The notes: generated by a model not told the origin, from the letters alone. A DNA stretch of 36,546 nt from Lientehia sp934351765 (GCF_052118925.1 NZ_JBQKGG010000020.1:1-36546), one strand, 5' to 3'. Numbered from the stretch's first letter, positions 1 through 8,342 are shown. Made by a program: numbers and translations.

Positions 1-111
1 CCATTTAGCCATAGACATAAGCCGGACCGTGACAGGCTGTCACTGGACGGCGGCAGACTGTTACCGGACGGCGACGGCTGCCCGGCAGACGGTCTATGGC
101 CTGACGGTGAC
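1..111. repeat. G+C-rich structured repeat, copy 1
   Basis: First of two imperfect direct copies; the second is at 170-259. It may continue off the left edge. Nested inverted repeats are visible: GCCATAGAC (8-16) with GTCTATGGC (92-100), GCCGG (21-25) with CCGGC (82-86), and GTGAC (29-33) with GTCAC (39-43). This copy carries 21 extra bases at about 51-71 relative to copy 2. No convincing protein is encoded in any frame. A structured RNA or a palindromic intergenic repeat is more likely than a gene. Confidence 0.8.
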
Positions 112-123
112 TGACATCTCTCT

Positions 124-144
124 GGCAGGCAATACCGGCCTGCC
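124..144. other. Hairpin in the spacer between the two repeat copies
   Basis: A 7-base perfect inverted repeat, GGCAGGC (124-130) and GCCTGCC (138-144), surrounds a 7-base loop. It sits between the two structured repeat copies and may be part of a larger repeating unit of about 169 bases. No T run follows, so it does not look like a terminator. Confidence 0.5.
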
Positions 145-169
145 TTTCCCTACACGATGGACAGAACGC

Positions 170-259
170 CCATTTAGCCATAGACATAAGCCGGACCGTG
201 ACTGGCTGTCACTGGACGGCGACGGCTGCCCGGCAGACGGTCTATGGCCTGACGGTGAC
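170..259. repeat. G+C-rich structured repeat, copy 2
   Basis: Second copy of the repeat at 1-111. It keeps all three nested stems: 177-185 with 240-248, 190-194 with 230-234, and 198-202 with 208-212. The only substitution seen in the first 50 bases falls in the innermost loop (A to T at 203). Preserved stems and a change confined to a loop suggest selection on structure, although two near-identical copies give little statistical weight. Confidence 0.8.
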
Positions 260-287
260 AGATCGTGGCTGGACAGTGGCACCCTGT

Positions 288-349
288 AAAAATGATAAAG
301 CCCGCTTCCAGGCGAATCAGTCTACCAGGAAGCGGGCTTATCATTTTTA
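288..349 (-). terminator. Strong bidirectional Rho-independent terminator
   Basis: A long stem pairs AAGCCCGCTTCC with GGAAGCGGGCTT, flanked by AAAAATGAT and ATCATTTTT, so a T run follows in both directions. It lies just past the stop of the ABC permease gene and should end the minus-strand sugar operon. It also insulates that operon from the repeat array on its left. Confidence 0.9.
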
Positions 350-364
350 TAGCTTACAGCTTAC

Positions 365-1345
365 TTATTTACGTGTTCTTCCGTTGATGATCATATCGAG
401 CATTACGGTGCCGATGATGATCAGACCACGGATGATGGACTGCCAGTTTGCATTGATACCGATCATATTGATACCGTTGTAGATGAAACCGATGATGAAG
501 ATACCGATCAGTACACCGGGCATGGTTGCAATACCACCTGCGAAGGAAGTACCACCGATAACGGAGGCTGCTACAGCATCAGTCTCGTAACCTACACCGA
601 GGTTGGACTGACCGGAACCGGTCTTAGCTGCCATGATAACAGCTGCGATACCAGCCAGGAAGCCGGAAAGGGTGTGTACGATGATACGGATCCTTACTTC
701 GTTTACACCAGATGCAACAGCTGCATTTGCGTTTCCGCCGACAGCCAGGATGTAACGGCCAAGCTTGGTCCAGTGGAACATGATATACATCAGAACAAAT
801 ACAACCAGCAGTGCCCAGATCGGATAACCGATTCCAAGGAACTTGCCATAGTACAGGTTCTTTACGCCCTGACCGAAGGTGATTGCCTTACCGCCGGAGA
901 TAACCTGTGCAGCACCACGGATAACCAGCTGCATGGACAGAGTTACTACGAAGGGGAACATGTTAAACTTTGCAATAAAGAAACCGTTGATGAAACCGAA
1001 CAGGGTAGCGACTGCAACACCAACCAGAATACCTGCTGCGATCGGCCAGCCATGGTTTGTAATGGTCTGACCCATGATAACGCCTACCAGTGCAAGCTGA
1101 GCGCCTACTGTCAGGTCGATACCGCCGATGGTAATACATAAGCACATACCGAATGCCATCATACCGTTGATGGAGATCTGTGTGATTACGTTGATCAGGT
1201 TGGATCCGCTTAAGAATCTCGGGTTGTAGATTTCAATGGCGATGATCATGATTACCATGATCACACTGACACCATACTTACCCATGAATGAACGCCATGT
1301 CTCGCGCTCCAATCCTAAAATCTTTCCTTCTTTTTTCTGAGCCAT
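365..1345 (-). CDS. Sugar ABC transporter permease (RbsC/MglC type)
   Basis: Membrane permease of a carbohydrate importer in the BPD_transp_2 family, which pairs with a double-headed ATPase such as MglA or RbsA. The 326-residue protein is the usual length for the family. It is mostly hydrophobic, with eight or more predicted membrane segments after a charged N-terminus of about 20 residues. The family-typical stretch TIGGIDLTVGAQLALVG is present near residue 92, as is the glycine-rich GGTSFAGG segment near the C-terminus. AGGAGG precedes the ATG by nine bases. It is the last gene of the operon, 13 bases after the ATPase gene, and is followed by a strong terminator. The transported sugar cannot be read from the sequence; a pentose fits the neighbouring xylulokinase. 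Confidence 0.92.
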   Translation of the reverse strand: MAQKKEGKILGLERETWRSFMGKYGVSVIMVIMIIAIEIYNPRFLSGSNLINVITQISINGMMAFGMCLCITIGGIDLTVGAQLALVGVIMGQTITNHGWPIAAGILVGVAVATLFGFINGFFIAKFNMFPFVVTLSMQLVIRGAAQVISGGKAITFGQGVKNLYYGKFLGIGYPIWALLVVFVLMYIMFHWTKLGRYILAVGGNANAAVASGVNEVRIRIIVHTLSGFLAGIAAVIMAAKTGSGQSNLGVGYETDAVAASVIGGTSFAGGIATMPGVLIGIFIIGFIYNGINMIGINANWQSIIRGLIIIGTVMLDMIINGRTRK

Positions 1346-1358
1346 TTTTTATTTCCTC

Positions 1359-2867
1359 CTACTTTCCACCAAATTCTTTTGAAAGGATAACTTCCTGAGT
1401 TGCTGCTCCGCTAGTGATTTCCTCGCGGCTGATCTCGCCATTTAACTTGCCCTCATGATATACGAGAAGTCTGTCGCTCATGCCCATAACCTCGGGAAGC
1501 TCGGAGGAGATCATGATGATTGCCATGCCCTTGGCTGCAAACTGGCACATCAGCGTATGGATCTCAGACTTTGCGCCGACATCTACGCCTCGGGTAGGCT
1601 CATCAAGGATCAGGACCTTGGGATTTGCCATTGCCCATTTTGCAATAACAACCTTCTGCTGGTTACCGCCGGAAAGAGAATATGCGTCATGTTCAATGCT
1701 TCCGCATTTAACCGTCAGGAGCTTCGCCATCTCCTCACATTCTTTCTTTTCTCTCTTCTGGTTTAACAGAATTCCTTTCTGCTTTTCAGGCAGGTTCGGA
1801 AGGGAAATATTCTCACGGATGGAACGGAACAGACAGAGACCGTAGTTCTTTCTGTCCTCATTTACCATACATACGCCCTTCTTGATGGCGTCTCTCGGAT
1901 TTTTGATCGTAATTTCCTCGCCATTGAGCCACATTTTTCCGCGCTCCAGCTTGTCCAGGCCGAAAATTGCTCTCATGGTCTCGCTTCGTCCGGAACCAAC
2001 CAGACCGGTCAGACCAAGGATTTCTCCTGCATGTACCTCAAAGCTGATGTCCTCAAAGCCCTTACCGGTCAGACCCTCAGCCTTGAATACCACATCACCG
2101 ATCTCACAGTCTACCTTGGGGAATACATTGTTTACCTTACGGCCTACCATCATGGAGATCAGCTCATCTCTTGTTACGCCGTCCATGGAACGTGCGCCTA
2201 CGTATGTACCATCTCGAAATACCGCTACGCTGTCACAGATCTCGAAGATCTCGTCCATACGATGGGAAATATAGATGATCGCAACACCCTTGGACTTCAG
2301 ATCACGGATGGTGCGGAACAGATGCTCTGTTTCTTCGCTGTCCAGGGAAGAGGTCGGCTCATCCATGATAATCATTCTGGCATTACAGGAAACTGCCTTG
2401 ATGATCTCCACCATCTGCATCTGTGCCAGAGAAAGCTTTCCCATAACGGTCGTTGCCGGATAGGGGAATTCAAACTGATCCAGGATCTTCTGTGCCTTTT
2501 CGTTTGTCTTTTTCTTGTTCAGGATAATGCCATTGGTATCCTCACGGTTTAAGAAGATACTCTCTGCAATGGTCAGATGCGGCTCCGGGTTTAACTCCTG
2601 ATGGATCATGGAGATACCTGCTTTCATCGCATCGACCGGTCCCTTTGCGGAATAAGGCTTTCCTTCAAAGGTCATTGTTCCGGCGTCGGGCTGATGAAGA
2701 CCGATTACCGCTTTCATCAGAGTTGACTTACCGGCGCCATTTTCGCCCAGCAGTGCAAGAACTTCGCCTTTCTTGACATGGAGCTGGACATCTGCCAACG
2801 CCTGAGTACCACCGAATGCTTTGTAAATGCCTTCACATTCAAAGATGTACTCGTCTTTGTTTTTCAT
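1359..2867 (-). CDS. Sugar ABC transporter ATP-binding protein (MglA/RbsA type)
   Basis: Cytoplasmic ATPase that powers the neighbouring permease. It has two ABC domains in tandem. The N-terminal half has Walker A GENGAGKST and Walker B MIIMDEPTSSLD. The C-terminal half has a degenerate Walker A (GLVGSGRSE), the signature LSGGNQQKV and Walker B VLILDEPTRGVD. This asymmetry is normal for the family. The start chosen is the ATG at 2867, preceded by GGGAG five bases away; a TTG four codons upstream overlaps that ribosome binding site and is less likely. The product is 502 residues. The gene lies between the FGGY kinase and permease genes. No periplasmic-type binding protein is encoded nearby. 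Confidence 0.93.
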   Translation of the reverse strand: MKNKDEYIFECEGIYKAFGGTQALADVQLHVKKGEVLALLGENGAGKSTLMKAVIGLHQPDAGTMTFEGKPYSAKGPVDAMKAGISMIHQELNPEPHLTIAESIFLNREDTNGIILNKKKTNEKAQKILDQFEFPYPATTVMGKLSLAQMQMVEIIKAVSCNARMIIMDEPTSSLDSEETEHLFRTIRDLKSKGVAIIYISHRMDEIFEICDSVAVFRDGTYVGARSMDGVTRDELISMMVGRKVNNVFPKVDCEIGDVVFKAEGLTGKGFEDISFEVHAGEILGLTGLVGSGRSETMRAIFGLDKLERGKMWLNGEEITIKNPRDAIKKGVCMVNEDRKNYGLCLFRSIRENISLPNLPEKQKGILLNQKREKKECEEMAKLLTVKCGSIEHDAYSLSGGNQQKVVIAKWAMANPKVLILDEPTRGVDVGAKSEIHTLMCQFAAKGMAIIMISSELPEVMGMSDRLLVYHEGKLNGEISREEITSGAATQEVILSKEFGGK

Positions 2868-2915
2868 GTTTTCTCCCAACTTTTCTCACCTCTATGCTTT
2901 CTTTTCAGGCGGACA

Positions 2916-4421
2916 TTACTGTCTGCGCCCCATCAATGTTACTCGCTGCAAAACGTCCTTGCTGGCCTCGTAAGTATCCTTATAAAGCTGATAATACTCT
3001 TCATAAGCCCTGTGGCGTGCTTCATCGGGTTCAACGATCAGATCCTTGTATTTCACAACGGCCTGACAGCCCTCCTCGATATTCCGGTAGATACCGGCGC
3101 CGACACCGGCTGCAATGGCAGATCCAAGCCCTGCCTGCTCCTCTGTGTCCGCCACCTTAAGCGGTATTCCGAAAATGTCAGCCTGAATCTGCAGCCAGGG
3201 AGCACTTCTGGCGCCTCCGCCGGAGGCTACCATGCTTTTCGCCCGAAGTCCCAGGTTTCCACAGACTTCAATGCACTGGTTCAGCGCAAAGGCAACGCCC
3301 TCCATCACAGCTCTTGACATCTCGGCACGTCCCGTATTCAGGTTTACCCCAAGGAACATTCCGCTCAGATTGGGATTGACATGAGGTGTCCGTTCTCCAT
3401 TGAGGTATGGAAGGAAAACAACACCGCCGCTTCCCGGTTTCACTTTTGCAACTTGTTCATTTATCAGGTTATAATCAGTCTTTTCAAAAAGGCTGTTAAA
3501 CCACTTAAAGGAAAGTCCCGCGTTCATGATGGCACCCATGGTGATCCATCTCCCCTTCTTATAACCGCAGAACGTGTTGGTGGATAATGCCGGATTCAAG
3601 ATCGGCACATCACTCTGGAAGGAAACCTGGCCGCTCGTCCCGATGTTGGAGGATGCTCCTCCGACCTCGGTGATCCCGTTTCCGATTCCCTGCATCACCT
3701 GGTCACCGCCGCCGGCTGAAACCACAGTTGTCGTGGCAAGTCCGGTTTCTCTGGATGCCGCTTCACAGACCGTTCCGGCTGCTTCCGCAGTTCCGTAGCA
3801 CTTCGGGAAAAAGTCCATGGAAACCTTTACCGCTTCCAGGATCTCTTTCGACCAGCAGTTATTCCTGATATCATAGGCAAGCGTTGCCGAGGCGTCCGAA
3901 TAATCGGAGGATACCTCGCCTGTCATCCGGAATTTCAGATAATCCTTCGGCAGGAACGCATATTTTACTCTCGCATAATTTTCCGGCTCATTGTCTCTTA
4001 CCCACATAAGCGACGGAAGAAGAAACCCGGTATAAACAGGGTTCATGATCAGCTCCCGCACCTTGTCCATGCCAAGGGCGTCCTTGATCTGTTCCACCTG
4101 GGCCGCCGAACGTGCATCACAGTGCAGAATGGCCGGACGGATCACCCGGTAATCCTTGTCCAAAAGCACGGCTCCGTGCATCTGTCCCGAAAAGCTGACA
4201 CCCTTTACTTCGGATGCCGGTTTTCCAAGCGCCGCCAGGGTATCCCTGACGGTCTCACAGCATGCCTGCCACCATTCTCCGGGATCATGCTCTGCATAAC
4301 CGCCATGGGGAGAAGCAAACTGATATGCTCTGGCGCTCTGTGCCATCACCGTTCCGTTTTCATCAATGATGATGGTCTTCAGGCTTGAGGTTCCAAGATC
4401 AATTCCCATCAGATAAGCCAT
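2916..4421 (-). CDS. xylB: Xylulokinase-like FGGY sugar kinase
   Basis: ATP-dependent kinase of the FGGY family, expected to phosphorylate a ketopentose or similar sugar brought in by the ABC importer. The 501-residue length is normal. Visible features are the N-terminal phosphate loop GIDLGTSS (6-13), the xylulokinase-type GQMHG at 79-83, the catalytic Asp in SAGGGDQ (D240), YLNGERTPH near 340 and the C-terminal ASGGGARS. The residues after HCDAR differ from the usual xylulokinase N-D-x-R pattern, so the substrate could be another ketose or polyol. It starts at an ATG preceded by GAGGAG and sits 29 bases after the upstream kinase gene. Substrate assignment is inference. Confidence 0.8.
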   Translation of the reverse strand: MAYLMGIDLGTSSLKTIIIDENGTVMAQSARAYQFASPHGGYAEHDPGEWWQACCETVRDTLAALGKPASEVKGVSFSGQMHGAVLLDKDYRVIRPAILHCDARSAAQVEQIKDALGMDKVRELIMNPVYTGFLLPSLMWVRDNEPENYARVKYAFLPKDYLKFRMTGEVSSDYSDASATLAYDIRNNCWSKEILEAVKVSMDFFPKCYGTAEAAGTVCEAASRETGLATTTVVSAGGGDQVMQGIGNGITEVGGASSNIGTSGQVSFQSDVPILNPALSTNTFCGYKKGRWITMGAIMNAGLSFKWFNSLFEKTDYNLINEQVAKVKPGSGGVVFLPYLNGERTPHVNPNLSGMFLGVNLNTGRAEMSRAVMEGVAFALNQCIEVCGNLGLRAKSMVASGGGARSAPWLQIQADIFGIPLKVADTEEQAGLGSAIAAGVGAGIYRNIEEGCQAVVKYKDLIVEPDEARHRAYEEYYQLYKDTYEASKDVLQRVTLMGRRQ

Positions 4422-4450
4422 GACTGTCTCCTCGCTTCCTTTTTTCTTTC

Positions 4451-5767
4451 TTATTTAAAACAGGTATGAACACCCGATACGAAGGTATCTCCGAGTCCAA
4501 TCGTATACTTGGGATGCTCCAGATATCTGGACGGTACTAAAACAGCCTGCTTCTTTAAAGGCAGCTGCTCCAGTCTGTCATGGAATGCAAGCCCGGTAGG
4601 ACTTAAGGACAGCGACAGACTTTCCCGGCATTCCTCCTGAGTTCCATATTTTCCGATCCGCGCTCTTGTGCCGGACATCAGATTTCCCATAGTCAGGCCC
4701 TTTTCGATATCGGTATTCTTTAATTCCTCTCCGTAGTACATGGAGTAATCCTTCGTATGGAGAACCACGCCCTTTATTCCGTAACGCTCCATCATGGAAT
4801 CCAGACCCTCGATCACGGAATCCAGACTGGAAACATCGGTCATTACGCCGTATTTCTCATTCTGGGCCACCAGCTCCTCTTCATTGGTTCCGATGATATT
4901 GGCATAAGGAGCCAGACGTTTGAAGAGCATTTCCTTGACCTCGGGATTCATGTAGTAAGCGCCCTCCAGATAGAAAATAAAATCCGGGTTTGCCCTCCGC
5001 ATGGTTTCAAAATGTGCACACAGCTGATCCAGACGCTCCTCCATGATCTTTGTATCGATCACAGCATCAAAGCCAGATGCCAGATAGGAGGCAATCTTGT
5101 CAGTATGAGTGTTCCAGTAATCAAAGAAGCACTGATCGATCGGTGTGATCTTATGGATCTTATCGTAAAACAGGATCAGACGATTGGAAACCGGAATCGG
5201 ATATTCCTCTCCGCCGATCACAATCTTATCATCCTTTGTAAACTGCAGGATCATGTGATAAACCGGAGCCTCCTGCGAAGCACCTTCCATAATGGGAACC
5301 AGCTTATCGCCCTTTACTACCTGCATGTCAGCCACATTCATCATCTCACAGACTTCTTTGCATTTGTCTGTAAGCTGCACCACCATGGGAAATCCCAATG
5401 CGGCAAGAGCCGCAGCGCCCTGTGCACAGGTTCCGCCAAGAGCCGGCTCCGATGCGAAATGGCTCTTGAGATACTCGCATACCTCTACACTAGTGATATC
5501 AAAATTGGCACCAATCCCCTTCATCAGGCAGTAGCTGCTGATCCGGGCGAAATCCTCCATATTGTCAATGGTGTCACCGGGCTGTGCCTTCGGTTCCTCC
5601 TTTAAAAACTCCTTCAGGATCTCATTATAAACATTTACATCCCACTTCAGCACCACATCATAATTACTGGTGTAGCCAAATACATGACGACGTCCGGTCT
5701 CTCTGCAGTATGCAATATCCGCCGGAATCTCGTTGAGATAGGTTTCATACTTATCCTGATATGCCAT
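4451..5767 (-). CDS. ADP-dependent sugar kinase family protein (ADP-PFK/GK)
   Basis: Ribokinase-fold kinase resembling the ADP-dependent glucokinase/phosphofructokinase family, best known from archaea. The 438-residue length fits that family and is too long for PfkB or ribokinase. Visible motifs are GGTCAQGA (111-118), a YLEGAY segment (266-271) at the position of the HxE motif, NEEE (295-298) matching NxxE, and GLGDT (424-428) with the predicted catalytic base D427. Use of ADP as phosphoryl donor is a family property, not visible directly. It lies between the RpiR regulator and the FGGY kinase, so it probably acts in the same sugar pathway. The substrate is unknown; fructose 6-phosphate, glucose or a pathway sugar phosphate are options. 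Confidence 0.75.
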   Translation of the reverse strand: MAYQDKYETYLNEIPADIAYCRETGRRHVFGYTSNYDVVLKWDVNVYNEILKEFLKEEPKAQPGDTIDNMEDFARISSYCLMKGIGANFDITSVEVCEYLKSHFASEPALGGTCAQGAAALAALGFPMVVQLTDKCKEVCEMMNVADMQVVKGDKLVPIMEGASQEAPVYHMILQFTKDDKIVIGGEEYPIPVSNRLILFYDKIHKITPIDQCFFDYWNTHTDKIASYLASGFDAVIDTKIMEERLDQLCAHFETMRRANPDFIFYLEGAYYMNPEVKEMLFKRLAPYANIIGTNEEELVAQNEKYGVMTDVSSLDSVIEGLDSMMERYGIKGVVLHTKDYSMYYGEELKNTDIEKGLTMGNLMSGTRARIGKYGTQEECRESLSLSLSPTGLAFHDRLEQLPLKKQAVLVPSRYLEHPKYTIGLGDTFVSGVHTCFK

Positions 5768-5844
5768 TTTTTCACCTTTTCCTTATATTTTATATGGTTC
5801 CGAGCTGTCTCCGAAGCGGCCTGCGTTTCGTCGGTTCAGAGCAG

Positions 5845-6675
5845 CTATAATTTATATTCTGCAAGCAGCATCTCCAGACGGTCGGAATCGGTATTTCCCC
5901 GCTCTGCATTTGCCACAAAATAAAGCAGTGCATCGATCACTGCCATGGCATAGACATGAGAGATCGCTCCGAATTCACTGTAAAGCGGATCCGCTATCGG
6001 AATGCTCAGGGTATAATCTGCGATCTGAGAAACCGGGCTCCTGGATACGCCTGTAATCGCAATGCACTTCATACCCTTGTCCTTTCCCAGCTCCAGTGCC
6101 TGGATCACCTGTCTGGAGCTTCCGGAATGGGAGATCGCCACGATCACATCCCGCTTCGTTCCGAGGCTGATATTACTCAGAAAATATTCCGGCACAAAGG
6201 CACTGCTGGTCCGGATTCCCAGTCTTCCGAGACGGAAACCCAGGTCAATAGCAACAGGACTCGTGTTTCCGACTGCCACTGCATGAACCATATCGCTCTC
6301 CCGCAGCAGCTTTGCACAGGTCAGAACCACATTCATATCCAGCTTATCTGCCGTTGAAAGAAGATTTCTCGCAATTCCCTGAAGGATCGCCTTCGCTGTA
6401 TCAGGATTATCCTCGCCGCGATAGCCCACAAGCTGATGCTGCCCCAGATCTCTCGCCAGATTTATCTTCATCTGGTAGAACCCCTGGTAGCCAAGATGCT
6501 TGCACATACGAATCACCGTCGCATCGCTGACTCCCGAAAGCTCAGCCAGCTCCGACACATTGGCCGACACGGTTTTTTCCGGATGTGCCAGGATATAATC
6601 TGCCACTTTTTTTTCAGCAGAAAACATCTGCTGATAATTGTCTTTAATTGTATCAATGACAAGTTCCTGACCCAT
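5845..6675 (-). CDS. RpiR-family sugar-responsive transcriptional regulator
   Basis: DNA-binding regulator with an N-terminal helix-turn-helix (about residues 5-75, containing SGVSDATVIRMCKHLGYQGF) and a C-terminal SIS phosphosugar-binding domain (about 115-245, containing VGNTSPVAIDLGFRL and ISHSGSSRQ). The start is set at the ATG at 6675 because GGGGGAG precedes it and because the strong promoter at 6743-6771 overlaps the farther upstream start of the open frame. The 276-residue product is normal for the family. It is the first gene of the sugar operon, with a 77-base gap to the ADP-dependent kinase gene, so it probably senses a phosphorylated intermediate and controls its own operon. Confidence 0.9.
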   Translation of the reverse strand: MGQELVIDTIKDNYQQMFSAEKKVADYILAHPEKTVSANVSELAELSGVSDATVIRMCKHLGYQGFYQMKINLARDLGQHQLVGYRGEDNPDTAKAILQGIARNLLSTADKLDMNVVLTCAKLLRESDMVHAVAVGNTSPVAIDLGFRLGRLGIRTSSAFVPEYFLSNISLGTKRDVIVAISHSGSSRQVIQALELGKDKGMKCIAITGVSRSPVSQIADYTLSIPIADPLYSEFGAISHVYAMAVIDALLYFVANAERGNTDSDRLEMLLAEYKL

Positions 6676-6742
6676 AAGCTCCCCCAGCCAGACGGCGTCT
6701 CCTTTCGCCCTATTGAACAATTTCATTAAATTTCTAATAACG

Positions 6743-6771
6743 ATTATAGGATAATTGCACAGCTTTGTCAA
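6743..6771 (-). promoter_or_regulatory. Consensus sigma-A promoter of the RpiR sugar operon
   Basis: On the minus strand TTGACA (6766-6771) and TATAAT (6743-6748) are separated by exactly 17 bases. Both hexamers match the housekeeping consensus perfectly. Transcription would begin near 6736, giving a leader of about 60 bases before the rpiR-type ATG. Such a strong promoter implies that the operon is held down by a repressor. Confidence 0.9.
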
Positions 6772-6894
6772 TGAGATATGAAAGCAAAATCCCTTGCCCG
6801 TGAAATTTATTTTAATATTTTTATGCTTTTTTCTGGGCTTTCGTACTTTATTACCAAATATTGCTGATTTTTTTAGGTGTTTTCACTACCGTCG

Positions 6895-6909
6895 TGAAAT
6901 GGAATTTCA
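6895..6909. promoter_or_regulatory. Candidate operator, TGAAAT-N3-ATTTCA palindrome
   Basis: A perfect 6-base inverted repeat with a 3-base centre lies about 125 bases upstream of the sugar-operon promoter. TGAAAT-like half sites also occur near 6800 and 6721. A TGAAA/TTTCA form would fit an RpiR-family dimer, but assignment to this regulator is inference. The rest of the 6776-7018 gap is A+T-rich, with no supported gene. Confidence 0.35.
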
Positions 6910-7018
6910 TGGAGCTTTCCTGTTTCACAACTCTGCCAATCCCCCCTTTCTTTGGCAGTTTTCTCCACTAATATCAGATAATTCCAGGAGATTTTCTGTC
7001 ACTTTTCACAGAACTAAC

Positions 7019-7071
7019 AAAAAAGGCTATATCAAACTCGTCAAAAGAGCCTGATACAGCCTGTTTTTTGT
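7019..7071 (-). terminator. Rho-independent terminator after dapL
   Basis: AGGCT-a-TATCA and TGATA-c-AGCCT form a long stem flanked by A and T runs on both sides. In minus-strand reading it ends in a T run, so it should terminate the glnA-dapL group. It may also work in the other direction. Confidence 0.8.
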
Positions 7072-7083
7072 TTAATATTGACA

Positions 7084-7123
7084 CAACGATTCACATCCCG
7101 CTCGATTCGACTCTGAATCGTTG
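7084..7123. repeat. 10-base perfect inverted repeat after the dapL stop
   Basis: CAACGATTCA (7084-7093) and TGAATCGTTG (7114-7123) form a perfect inverted repeat with a 20-base loop, starting four bases past the dapL stop. The loop holds an extra GATTC that could compete for pairing. No T run follows, so it is more likely an mRNA 3' stabiliser or protein site than a terminator. Confidence 0.6.
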
Positions 7124-7127
7124 CAGT

Positions 7128-8342
7128 TTACAGAGCTTTGATCCGGTCGATAGCCCGTACCGTGTTTTCGTAAGTACCGAATGCCGTCAGCCGGAAGTAG
7201 CCTTCACCGCTGGGACCGAAGCCGGAGCCAGGAGTTCCAACCACATTTGCATTTTCCAGCAGATAGTCAAAAAATTCCCACGAAGTCATGGCTCCGGGAG
7301 TCTTTAACCAGATATAAGGCGCATTTACACCACCGGAAACGCTGTAGCCTGCGCTCTTCAGCCCTTCATAAATCACCCTTGCATTGTTCATGTAATAAGC
7401 AACCTGTTCCTTCAGCTGCTTCCTGCCTTCCTCAGAGTAAACAGCCTCACCTGCACGCTGTACGATGTAGGGTGCACCGTTGTACTTTGTCCCGTGACGT
7501 CTCGCCCAGAGCGCATGAAGCTGAGTTTCTCCGCTCTTCAGCTCCTTCGGGATTACGGTGTAGCCCAGACGGACTCCGGTAAAGCCGGCATTCTTGGAAA
7601 AGCTCTTAAGCTCAATGGCACAGGTTCTTGCTCCTTCGCATTCATAGATGGTATGAGGTACATTCTCCTCGGAAATATATGCTTCGTAGGCTGCATCATA
7701 GATGATCACAGCCCCCACCTTATTGGCATAATCCACCCATACCTGAAGCTGATCCTTCGTGATGGTCGCACCGGTGGGGTTATTGGGGAAACACAGATAG
7801 ATCACATCCGGTGTTTCTCCGGGGAGCTCCGGTGAAAAACCATTTTCTGCGGTACAGGGCATATAGATCACATTGCTCCAGATTCCCGTTGCCGGATCAT
7901 ACGTTCCGGTCCGGCCGGCCATTACGTTGCTGTCCACATAAACCGGGTAAACCGGATCGCAGACTGCGATCTTGCTGTCGGCGCTGAAGATTTCCTGAAT
8001 ATTGCTGGAATCCCCCTTTGCTCCGTCACTGACAAAGATCTCATCTGCTGCAATATCACAGCCTCTTGCCTTATAATCGCCCTCGGCAATGGCATTTCTC
8101 AGAAACTCATAGCCAAGATCCGGTGCATAGCCATGGAATGTTTCAGCTGCGCCCATTTCATCAACTGCCTTATGAAGCGCGTCAATGATCACTGGTGCCA
8201 GAGGCTGAGTCACATCACCGATGCTGAGGCGGATCACTTCTTTATCGGGGTGGGCCGCACAGTACTCTCTCTGTTTTCTTGCTACTGTGGAAAACAGATA
8301 GCTTCCCGGCAGTTTCAAATAATTCTCATTTACCTTAAACAT
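7128..8342 (-). CDS. dapL: LL-diaminopimelate aminotransferase
   Basis: PLP enzyme converting tetrahydrodipicolinate and glutamate directly to LL-diaminopimelate, by-passing the succinylase and acetylase routes to lysine and peptidoglycan. The 404-residue length is typical. Characteristic segments are NENYLKLPGSYLFSTVA at the N-terminus, LCFPNNPTGA in the middle, and KSFSKNAGFTGVRLG with the PLP lysine K250. The start is the ATG at 8342, preceded by GGAGGAGA; an upstream in-frame start lies before that site. It follows dapF by 49 bases, and DapF acts on the product of DapL, so the two consecutive pathway steps are probably co-transcribed. Confidence 0.95.
   Translation of the reverse strand: MFKVNENYLKLPGSYLFSTVARKQREYCAAHPDKEVIRLSIGDVTQPLAPVIIDALHKAVDEMGAAETFHGYAPDLGYEFLRNAIAEGDYKARGCDIAADEIFVSDGAKGDSSNIQEIFSADSKIAVCDPVYPVYVDSNVMAGRTGTYDPATGIWSNVIYMPCTAENGFSPELPGETPDVIYLCFPNNPTGATITKDQLQVWVDYANKVGAVIIYDAAYEAYISEENVPHTIYECEGARTCAIELKSFSKNAGFTGVRLGYTVIPKELKSGETQLHALWARRHGTKYNGAPYIVQRAGEAVYSEEGRKQLKEQVAYYMNNARVIYEGLKSAGYSVSGGVNAPYIWLKTPGAMTSWEFFDYLLENANVVGTPGSGFGPSGEGYFRLTAFGTYENTVRAIDRIKAL

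Noticed and set aside
1..260. Left-edge repeat as an insertion sequence or transposon end
   Set aside because: No transposase frame and no target-site duplication are visible; the inverted repeats are internal stems rather than element ends.
29..289. Open reading frames across the left-edge repeats on both strands
   Set aside because: They run through the inverted repeats, change frame between the copies because of composition only, lack ribosome binding sites and resemble no protein.
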